From Aspidapion aeneum (Eukaryota > Arthropoda > Insecta > Coleoptera > Brentidae), in assembly GCA_963576565.1 (NCBI GenBank), contig OY755038.1:181900452-181964451 (forward strand): DNA of 64,000 bases, given 5' to 3'. The position numbers and the translations under genes were made by a program. Shown piece by piece: positions 22,171 to 30,853 of this stretch. Within the stretch, counting starts at the first letter, position 1, and each line of letters opens with the position of its first letter. The notes below the pieces were generated by a model. That model was not told where the DNA came from. It saw only the letters and a program-made list of their open reading frames with translations, and did no database searches.

Positions 22171-22553
22171 GCTAGGGCTAAGGTCACTCATCGTCAAGCA
22201 AGCTTTACAGGTAGCGAAGCCTAACTCTGATTTTATATGTTTTGGTTATAATTTTTGACATGTTTTCCTCGGTTTCGCATTGGCGGCTCGTTGTTATTTT
22301 AAAAATGTGGTTTTAACACAGTCTAAAGATCTATTTAATAATGATACAGTTTCAAGATAGTTTGCTGCATAACTTTTTAATTACATAAATATATATAGTT
22401 TAGGTACCTTCATACTGTGTAAAATAACATCTTCAAAATAAAACAGAACTGCCAATGCGAAACCGAGGAAAACATGTCAAAAATAATAACCAAAAAATAG
22501 AAAGCTTCGCTTCCTATAAAGCTTGCCTTTACGATGAGTGTCCTTAGCTAGGG
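22171..22553. mobile_element. Inverted-repeat (MITE-like) element with ~108-bp arms
   Basis: The left arm runs from CTAGGGCTAAGG through CAAGCAAGCTTTACAGGTAG to TTTTGACATGTTTTCCTCGG and TTCGCATTGGC. The right arm is its inverted counterpart, starting GCCAATGCGAAACCGAGGAA and ending CTTAGCTAGGGC. The interior (~160 bp) has no coding capacity. No clear target duplication was found. A solo arm lies at 5104-5225, so this is a dispersed family. Confidence 0.75.
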
Positions 22554-23040
22554 CACCTTCAAGACGTAAACAGGGATGTGCGAAGCACCCCCAAGCATAG
22601 TCACATAGAAACTGATTACTAATCGGCTTTGCTCGGTACACAAAAAATGGCCGATATTCCAGTAAAATCTATGACTACAGTACCTAGATTTTTTTAAAAA
22701 ATCTAGAAAATCTGGACTAGGTACTTACCTATGTTCAGCGAATTTTTGATAAATTATGTAGCTCTATACCTAGCTGGATATGTTTTATTTACTGACGCTG
22801 GCGCCACTTTGGCAGAATTAAGGCCCTTAAATATTATGCAAATAATATAAAATAAAAATATAAAATTTTAATTATTCAGTCTAGCAATTTATTCCCATTT
22901 TCTTTTCTTTTATATCTATATTTTTTTCCAAATCGGCTAACCCATATGTTACTTTTTTTTAGGTACCTAAATTATTCTTCTGAATTTTTCTTATATGTGC
23001 TACTCCTTGGAAATAAATAAATAAATATATTAGAGGCGCA

Positions 23041-23058
23041 ATTAGGGGGGGGGGGGTT
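23041..23058. repeat. Homopolymeric G run
   Basis: A run of about ten G follows AATTA. No function inferred. Confidence 0.8.
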
Positions 23059-23099
23059 CTATAAAATCGGTTAAGCAGTTTCTGAACTCGTTTCCTTTA

Positions 23100-24957
23100 C
23101 AGGGTGGGCCAAAAAACCTGGACATTTTTTTTATTATAACTTTTGAACTATACAATCGATATTAATGGGACAAACTGCACTTGCCAAAGAATTAATCAGA
23201 GTTTTGACTAATTTATCATTTTTTGTCTGCCATCTCAAAATCCAAGATGGCGGACGAAATTAAAATATACCTTTCAAAGATGCTCGTTTATTCTTGTGTT
23301 GCGAATATGTTCTATTTATTTCTTTAAATTAGTAAGAAAGCTGCGTTCTTACCAGGCACGACAAGGTACGATTCAGCAAAATTGGTTCAGTGGTTCTATA
23401 AAAAAATATTTTGTTTCAACCATTGTTTTGCATATTATACGATTGCTTGCCAATCATGTCTGCATTTATTTACTTATAAATTCATTACTACTGAACCGAT
23501 GTTAGTAGAAATAAACAACATCCTGGTGAGAATTGATTGCTTTTTTAAGATCATGATCAAAGTTATCGCCATCTTAAATTTTAAGATGGCGGATAGAATT
23601 ATTTTTGATTCTTTAAAATTGCGTATATATTCTTATTTTCCGAAAATGTTTTAGATTTTTTTTAATCTATGAAAAAGCACTACTTTTTCCTCACACAACG
23701 AGGTAAAAATTAAAATCAGTGTGGTGGTTCTCAAAATATCTATTTTTGTTTCAACCATTGTTTTAGAGATTATACGATTGTATTGCCAATCCTGTCTGCA
23801 TTAATTTTTTTATAAATTCTACTAATTTTAGTGAAACACAAAAAATCGTGGTAAGAATTGATTGCTCTTTAAATATTATAATCGAAATTTGCCGCCATCT
23901 TAGAATTTAAGATGTCGGACAGAAATTGCCAATGCAATCGCATAACTTGTAAAACAATTGTACAAAATCAGATTTTGTGAGAACCACTTCGCCGATTTTA
24001 TTAAATTGTACTTTATTAAGCGGGAGAAAAGTAGTACTTTCCAATAAATTAGTAAAAAAAACTAAAACATTTTCGAAAAATAAGAACAAAAGTGCCTATT
24101 TGAAGGATCAAATATGGTTCTGTCCAACATCTTAACTTTTAGGATGGCGGCAAATTTCGATTATAACCTTGAAAGAACAATCAATTCTCACCATCATTTT
24201 TCTTATTTCACTAAAATCGGTTTGGTAATAATGATTTATAAGGAAATAAATGCAGACAGGGTTGGCAATGCAATCGTATAATCTGTAACACAATGACGAA
24301 AACAGAAATAGGTTTTTTGAGAACTAATACACCGATTTTGCTAATTTGTACATTGTTGTGCGCGGGAAAACTAGTGCTTTTCTATAAATTAAAAAAAAAA
24401 CTAAAATATTTCCAGAAAATAAGAATAAACCCACCATTTTTAAGAATCAAGTATGATTCTGTCCGCCATCTTAAATTTTAAGATGGCGATAAATTTTGAT
24501 GATGATCTTTAAAAAACAATCAATTTTCACCAGGATGTTTTTTATTTCATCAATGTCAAAAGTTCAGTAGTAATAAATTTGTAAGGAAATAAATGCAGAC
24601 ATGATTGGCAAGGCAATCGTATAATTTTCAAAACAATGGTTGAAACAAAAATATTTTTTTTAGAACCATCAAACCGATTTTGCTGATTCATACCTTATGC
24701 GTGGCAAGAACGCAGCTTTTCTACTTATTGAAAAAATAATAGAAACGTGTTTGCAACATAAGAATCAACCAGCATCTTTAAAGGGTACATTTTAATATTT
24801 TCCGCCATCTTGGATTTTGAGATCGCTGACAAATAATTATAATTGGTCAAAACTCCGATTAATTCTCTGCCAAACGCAGTTTGTCCCATTAAAATCGATG
24901 GTATAGTTCAAAAGTTATAATGAAAAAAAATTGTGCGGTTTTTTTTGGCCCACCCGG
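23100..24957. mobile_element. Foldback-like element, TA-flanked, with ~900-bp inverted arms
   Basis: The left end CAGGGTGGGCCAAAAAA and right end (read inward) CCGGGTGGGCCAAAAAAAAC are both flanked by TA. The two arms are inverted copies of each other over almost the whole 1.86 kb, with the symmetry centre near 24.0 kb. Each arm contains three ~330-bp units built round a palindrome of type CGCCATCTTAAATTTTAAGA followed by TGGCGG (about 23231, 23569, 23893 and 24128, 24465, 24803). There is no transposase frame. A solo arm lies at 56541-57579. Confidence 0.8.
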
Positions 24958-25753
24958 TATATATGTATTGATTGATTTATAAGAATTCTAATTTAATTCA
25001 GCAGATTTGTTTTTGTAAAAAAATCACTGAATAGAGTTAAAAATATACTATTATAAATCAGTACGTTTTGACGTAGCTAGATTAAAATTTAGCGCTCTTT
25101 TTACTCATCTGACTTTGACTACGTGGTAAAAAGGAGGACGGAGATAGCAATTCACAAATAGTATCAAGTTCCTATCCAAGTCTGTTAGTTAATTCACTTT
25201 TGCTCTGAGGTACATGAAGAAATATTTTTTTATATTTTATATTTATGTTCCCAATAAGCTAGCTAACATTATTTATTATGCTAACATTTTTAAATATTTT
25301 TACAAAGATGCAAGTCAAGTGAATCGCTGGATCACATAGCAACAGCCGCCCTAAAATAAAAAATAAACCAAATTTAATTAATAAAATAGGCATAATGCAA
25401 GGTTGTCGCTTTGACGGATGTTACAAGTGCGTGTAATTAAGATGAAAATATACATTGGATGTCACAGAGTGATGAATATCAATTGGATCGATTCTTGAAT
25501 ATACTCGCGCCAATATACACGGAAATTTTGGCGTCAAATTTTTTTAAAAATGTTGCTGTATTCTTCATCAAACTCATGGTATGCTATGACATCCATTTAA
25601 TTTAGGTACACCCGGGCCCTCCCCATCAGGACTGTACCAAAAACATGGAAAAACGTTGTGACATCCGAATTTGGATGTCACGGCGTCGAAGGATGTCACA
25701 AGATATCTAAAATTTTTACGCCTGGATGTCACAACGATCAGCGGATATCTATA
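24958..25753. other. AT-rich sequence with a second GGATGTCAC cluster
   Basis: From about 25410 there are six or more copies or near-copies of GGATGTCAC/GTGACATCC (about 25423, 25457, 25587, 25657, 25672, 25691, 25722), ending directly before the (AT)n tract at 25755. No gene recognised. Confidence 0.55.

Positions 25754-25754
<1 letters not shown>

Positions 25755-25820
<66 letters not shown>
25755..25820. repeat. (AT)n microsatellite, ~65 bp
   Basis: Pure TA repeat after TATCTATATCTA. The immediate left flank is the GGATGTCAC cluster. Confidence 0.95.
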
Positions 25821-25824
<4 letters not shown>

Positions 25825-27102
25825 TTAAATACCTATTTGTAAAATTGACTCAACTTAATTTTATTTTCTATTTAAATTAGTTTGATTACCTTTCCTTACG
25901 ATGCTAAGGGTTTTATTAGATAATTTGGTTATGGATTTGCTTTCTACTGAGTGAGGCCAATTTAACTGTCTCACAGAGGTACTAAGGTTTCCTTGGTTTA
26001 TCACTTTAGTAATGGCAAATTTTTAGCATTACCTTAGGTTTTGTATATATTTTTACATACGCTGCCTGCGTATTAGTTTAATTTCACTAATTACTGTACG
26101 TTTGATTCAATAACTATGACATAAGATAATTAATTACAGATTATTCATTATTTGTTATTTTTCCCTGTTGCGCCATAACATCGATGTAACCAAAAGTGCA
26201 CTCTTGGGTCCGTTTTGATGAACACTAAAATGTCAATAACTCCTTACTTATACATAAAAATAATATTGACAATCATTTTTCCCTTTATTCCCTTTTAACT
26301 ATAGGTTAATTTGATTTTGATTACTCCGGTGAATCTAGTCAGTAGTTCGCTCCCGAAATCACGCTATGAACTTTAATTAGTTTGACTTGAGATTATATTA
26401 TCGATTATTTCTCTTCCTTTATTATACACTGTAGGTTTTCAGTTATTTTATTAGCAGTTTACTTATTTTAATTATGGTCTCTGAACTCTAATAATTTTAA
26501 CTACATGCCATCTAGGTATTCGTGATCATTTATCTAGTGCTATTTTTACCTACTTGTACAAAATGAATTGTAAATTTACCTTTGTAAAACTCCGATCATT
26601 TTGATCTTAGGTACAGGATTACAGGATTTAAAAAAAAAAAACAACTTATTTAATTAATTAATCCAGAACTATTATTATTTAATATTATTAAATTTTCTGT
26701 TTATTTCTTTATCCCATTTTCTTTTAATTAATCTATAAATAATAATTATTAATTAAAATTAATTGGTTCCGATTTAATTAAACACAAGTGGCTGGCGATT
26801 TTATAGAAAATGTCCCACTTATTTTACATTTTATTTATGTGAAATTGAATTCTCAACGAGACCGAGGAATTGGAGAAGGTTTGCGACTTCCTGGCGCCTT
26901 TTTGCCTTTGTATCTCAGTAACTGTGGCTTTTTAATTAAAACTTTAATAAAATATTTAACCCCTCCCACCAGCTCCGGAACTCTGAGCGTACGAGCAAAC
27001 CCTATTGCAACTGCACTTGCAGCTCAATCTCACAAAATAAAATTATATTTCTTATTCAACTTAGCCGAATTGTTAAAATATATAAATCCAATATTGGAAT
27101 TT
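25821..27102. other. AT-rich sequence, no gene recognised
   Basis: A 105-codon plus-strand frame at 26788-27105 has no recognisable motif and runs into the left arm of the next element. I see nothing else. Confidence 0.45.
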
Positions 27103-27386
27103 TGACACCTCATATCTGGAAAACTACATACAATAGCCCCATGATGTTGGGTATTGATTTGAATTTTTCAGCAAGAATATAAAAATAAACGAATTTTAAA
27201 AGCTACTGTTTTGCACCTGCCATTTTTTACATTTTTCGTTTTTTGATATCAAAACAAATAAATAGCATTAACTGCAAAACAAAAGCTGCTTTATTCAAAA
27301 CTATTACAGCGGTGAATTTTTCGCTTTAAAATGATACCCAACATCATGGGGCTGTCATACGTATTTTTCGAGATACAGGGTGTCAA
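27103..27386. mobile_element. MITE-like element with ~65-bp inverted repeats
   Basis: The left end TTTGACACCTCATATCTGGA and right end (read inward) TTTGACACCCTGTATCTCGA are followed in both arms by AGCCCCATGATGTTGGGTAT. The total length is about 284 bp with no coding capacity. No target duplication could be fixed. Confidence 0.75.
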
Positions 27387-28250
27387 ACAATTAAATTTTG
27401 ATTTTTTAAGAGTCAACATCTCAAAAACTGGTAAAGTGATCTCTATGATAGTATACTCTTTTAAAAGTGAATTTGAGCACAATCTAACTCTAATATTAAA
27501 AAATTGTGCTTCTAAAAAAATAGTTGACCTAACCTCAAAATTACATATTCATGAAAGGGCTCGGTGAAGGATTTTAATTTCATTTAGTCAGTCATACATG
27601 TAAGCATGTTAAAAAAAATGTAAGAAATGTATATTTTTTTTCTTAAAATTGGTAGTGATTTATAGCTTTTTTTGAAAGGTTTTAAGCGCTAAATTAATCA
27701 TTTCTATGTTATCAAAACAAACATTTAAAATGGTTAAATTAACGATATATCTCATTAGATTTGACAATGTGAGTTTATTAATAACGCGAAATTAGGTTCA
27801 GACGTTTTGCATTTTTGAAAAAGTATATTCTTAATTTAACAGGCTGATTATGTTAAACTGACAAAATAAGTTGTAGGTAATGCATAAATGTGTTAAGGTA
27901 TAGTCAATTTAATTATACCATTTTATTGTTTATATGCAAAAATATAATTTGGTTAAGTTAAACAAGTTTTTTTTAAGTTAACAATTTCTTTTTTTCTGTG
28001 TGAGATGACCACGGAAAAAATATCACCCTCTATTTTTTTCCTAATATTTGGTATGCTTAATTATGTATGCCTTGTAGTTAAATACGCGTTTAAGATTTCA
28101 GTTAAACATCTCAAAAACTGCACGATTATAAAAAAAACAAACAAAAAATTAAAACTTTAACAACCTGTATCTCAAACACTAAGCATTTGCGGACCTATGT
28201 TTATGCAAAGTTTTTTTCCTAAAATCCCTCAAAGAATAATCGTCTGAATT
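27387..28250. other. AT-rich sequence, no gene recognised
   Basis: A short string AACAACCTGTATCTCAAAC (28160) resembles the terminus of the MITE at 27.1 kb. Nothing else is supported. Confidence 0.45.
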
Positions 28251-28366
28251 TTCTTAAAACCCTCAATGCATAATCGTCTGTTTGGCGACATACTTTATTA
28301 ACAACCTATATAAACTGTGAAGATACTTTGTTATTTTAATCAGACCGTTTACCTAGGTAAGGTTAG

Positions 28367-28429
28367 AGTCCCTGTATGTTGACATATTTGGATATATTAT
28401 ATATCCAAATATGTCAACATACAGGGACT
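28367..28429. repeat. Perfect hairpin, 30-bp arms, copy 1
   Basis: The arm beginning AGTCCCTGTATGTTGACATA and running to GGATATA is followed by a 3-bp TTA loop and an exact inverted copy ending CAGGGACT. The stem has no mismatches. The second copy at 28950-29018 is slightly longer. Confidence 0.9.
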
Positions 28430-28482
28430 AGGTGAGGTAATTTCAAGCAGCAAGTAATTAGCAACACAGTACCGTTTAGAAC

Positions 28483-28795
28483 GGCTCTGGAACGAAATAG
28501 CGATGTACAAAAAAGCGACGTGCGAAATAGCGAGTTATGAAATAGCAACTATCAAAATAGCAATGTAATGAAAGAGCGACTATCAAAATAGCGATGTATC
28601 AAAATAGCGTTTGTAACAAAACAGCGTCATATCAAAATAGCGATGTATCAAAATAGCGACAATCAAAATAGTGATATATCTACATCGCTATTTTGATAGT
28701 CGTCCTTTCATTACAACGCTATTTTGACTGTCGATATTTCGATAACGCTATTTTAATACACGCTATTTTGTACATCGCTATTTCGTTCCAGAGCC
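28483..28795. mobile_element. Foldback-like element FB-A copy 1 (313 bp)
   Basis: Both ends carry the same terminal inverted repeat, GGCTCTGGAACGAAATAGCG, followed by ATGTACA. The arms are tandem copies of a ~16-bp unit, ATCAAAATAGCGATGT with variation, head-on with inverted ACATCGCTATTTTGAT units. There is almost no spacer between the arms (switch near 28682) and no coding capacity. The plan matches the Foldback type, where the terminal inverted repeats are themselves short tandem repeats. No clear target duplication was seen. Confidence 0.75.
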
Positions 28796-28949
28796 ATGGA
28801 TAATACCTAAAATGTGTTATTTGGGTGCATTTTGACCTAGTTATATCTTAGCATAATCGTCTGAAGTTTGGCGACATACTTTATTAACACCCTCTATAAA
28901 CTGTGAAGATACTTTGTTATTTTAATCAGACCGTTTACCTAGGTGAGGT

Positions 28950-29018
28950 TAGAGTCCCTGTATGTTGACATATTTGGATATATTATATATCCAAATATGT
29001 CAACATACAGGGACTCTA
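28950..29018. repeat. Perfect hairpin, 33-bp arms, copy 2
   Basis: Same sequence as the hairpin at 28367-28429. Its arms extend three bases further (TAGAGTCCC ... GGGACTCTA) because copy 1 has lost a CT. The TTA loop is unchanged. Confidence 0.9.
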
Positions 29019-29070
29019 GGTGAGGTAATTTCAAGCAGCAAGTAATTAGCAACACAGTACCGTTTAGAAC

Positions 29071-29862
29071 GGCTCTGGAACGAAATAGCGAGTACAAAAA
29101 AGCGACGTGCGAAATAGCGAGTAATGAAATAGCAACTATCAAAATAGCGATGTAATGAAAGAGCGACTATCAAAATAGCGATGTATCAAAATAGCGTTTG
29201 TAACAAAACAGCGACATATCAAAATAGCGATGTATCAAAATAGCGACAATCAAAATAGTGATATATCAAAATAGCGACAGTCAAAATAGCGACAATCAAA
29301 ATAGCGATGTATCAAAATAGCGATGAATCAAAATAGCGATTTATCAAAATAGCGATGTATCAAAATAGCGATGTACCAAAATACCGAATCAAACCAAACC
29401 GAATCGAATCAAACCAATCCAAACCGAAACGGACCGAAATGCGCTATTATATCCTTTGGTATTTTGACTATATTCATACCCTCTAGGATCCCGGGAAAGA
29501 TGTCAGTAAAGTTTTTTTTTTAATATCTAAGAATGAAACCATTTAGTCGAACTATATGCCAAAACGGAACCGAAATATCGCTATTTTGCTACATCGCTAT
29601 TTTGATAGTCGCTATTTTGTTACATCGCTATTTTGATAGTCACTATATTGTTACATCGCTATTTTGATAGTCGCTATTTTGTTACATCGCTATTTTGTTA
29701 CATCGCTATTTTGTTACAATCGCTATTTTGTTACATCGCTATTTTGTTACATCGCTATTTTAATAGTCGCCGTTTCATTACATCGCTATTTTGACTGTCG
29801 ATATTTCGATACCGCTATTTTAATACTCGCTATTCTGTACATCGCTATTTCGTTCCAGAGCC
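29071..29862. mobile_element. Foldback-like element FB-A copy 2 (792 bp)
   Basis: The termini are GGCTCTGGAACGAAATAGCG at the left and its inverted copy ending CAGAGCC at the right. The left arm (29071-29390) is about twenty 16-bp units of type ATCAAAATAGCGATGT; the right arm (29576-29862) is the inverted array. The ~185-bp centre begins with an ACCGAATCAAACCAAACCGA stretch and ends with AAAACGGAACCGAAA. No transposase is encoded, so any movement would need a protein supplied elsewhere. Confidence 0.8.
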
Positions 29863-29875
29863 ATGGATAACACCT

Positions 29876-30320
29876 AAAATGTGTTATTTGGGTGCATTTT
29901 GACCTTTTTATATCTTAGCAATATCATCGTGATGTCTGTCTGTGTGTGTTTGTGTTTGTGTATATTATTTCTGTCCGTAACACGATAGCTCCTAAACCGC
30001 TGAACCGATTTTCAAAAAAATTTTATGTAAAATTCGACACTTTTACGAGCTGATTAGATTTTGGTCAAAATCCATTAATGCTAATGACAGTGTTTTGACA
30101 ATTCAATTTTTTTTTAAATACTAACTTTTTAATGAAGCGTCGTATCAATATGCGGTTTTTGTAATATAGTAGACTACATTTTGTTCAATAATTTGTTTCG
30201 TAAGAGCTTTGGTTTCTGAGATATTTAGAAAAACTGTTTTTAAGGTTGATATATCATGGCTTCACTTGAAGTGTGCTAATAGGCTAGCTAGGAAGGTATC
30301 AGATCCGTCACGGATCCATT
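29876..30320 (+). repeat. Interspersed repeat family R1, copy 2
   Basis: It starts AAAATGTGTTATTTGGGTGC, carries a (GT)-rich patch, then CGTAACACGATAGCTCCTAA and ends near TCAGATCCGTCACGGATCCA. It is closely similar to 6147-6560 and, inverted, to 55990-56440. Confidence 0.8.
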
Positions 30321-30325
30321 TATTT

Positions 30326-30654
30326 TTAACAAGTTGAGTGCCCAAGTCCAGTATACTGGACGCAGCGGTCTCTAGCCAGGGACCGCGTCCAGTTAACTGG
30401 ACGTTAATTCAATAGGTCGTTTATGTGCCTTAAAAATACTATTTTATGGGAATTAAATAAATACTGAGGTCTTTGATAAAAATTGTGCACTATGAGTTTA
30501 TTCCATTCTCTCTCTGCCTTGCTCTCTGATTTCTGACTCACGAAAGCAACCGATGTCACAAAGGACCCATTGAATTAATGTCCAGTTAACTTGACGCGGT
30601 CGCTGGTTAGACGGCTGCGTCCAGTATACTAGACGTGAGCACTTAACTTGTTAA
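30326..30654. mobile_element. TTAA-flanked MITE with ~80-bp inverted repeats and nested palindromes
   Basis: The outer ends read TTAACAAGTTGAGTGC and, inverted from the right, TTAACAAGTTAAGTGC. The arms match over about 80 bp with roughly ten mismatches. Each arm contains two 16-bp palindromes or near-palindromes, GTCCAGTATACTGGAC and GTCCAGTTAACTGGAC. TTAA at both borders would fit a piggyBac-type target duplication, but the tips do not begin with the usual CCC, so the superfamily is uncertain. Confidence 0.75.
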
Positions 30655-30810
30655 AGAAACTAATCCATCCCCACCCAAATTTCGCCATGCAATGACTCAA
30701 AATTTGTCAAAAAATTCTGCTGAAATAATTAAAATGTATTGTAAGGCGTAAATTGAAACTTCCATAGAAATAAAATTTCAGACTTCCATTGTCTTTATTT
30801 ATTTTAAAAC

Positions 30811-30853
30811 ACGACGTTTCGGTTAGTTAGTATCTCTAACCGTTATCAAGTGT
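30811..30853 (-). ncRNA. Hammerhead-ribozyme-like motif, minus Penelope copy
   Basis: On the minus strand, CACTTGATAAC is followed by a GGTTAG ... CTAACC stem and then GAAACGTCGTG. Penelope-like elements are known to carry hammerhead ribozymes with the arrangement CUGANGA - stem II - GAAA. Stem II and GAAA are present here. The first core strand reads TTGATAA rather than CTGATGA, so at least two core positions usually needed for cleavage are changed. It is probably a relic or a false match. Confidence 0.35.

Larger units (their letters stand above)
28251..29070 (+). repeat. Large imperfect tandem duplication carrying a hairpin and a foldback element
   Basis: The block from AATCGTCTG...GGCGACATACTTTATTAA (28251) through a long hairpin to ACCGTTTAGAAC (28482), plus the adjoining foldback element, recurs starting at about 28855. 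Spacing between equivalent bases is about 586-604 bp. The right-hand flank ATGGATAA(T/C)ACCTAAAAT is also the same after both foldback elements. This points to duplication of one unit, followed by expansion or contraction of the second foldback copy. Confidence 0.8.

Noticed and set aside
26788..27105. 105-codon plus-strand frame
   Set aside because: No recognisable domain, ends inside a MITE arm, no splice or conservation evidence.
28500..29860. CRISPR-like regular spacing of short repeats
   Set aside because: The 16-bp units have no unique spacers, lie as inverted arrays, and the window is eukaryotic with no cas genes.
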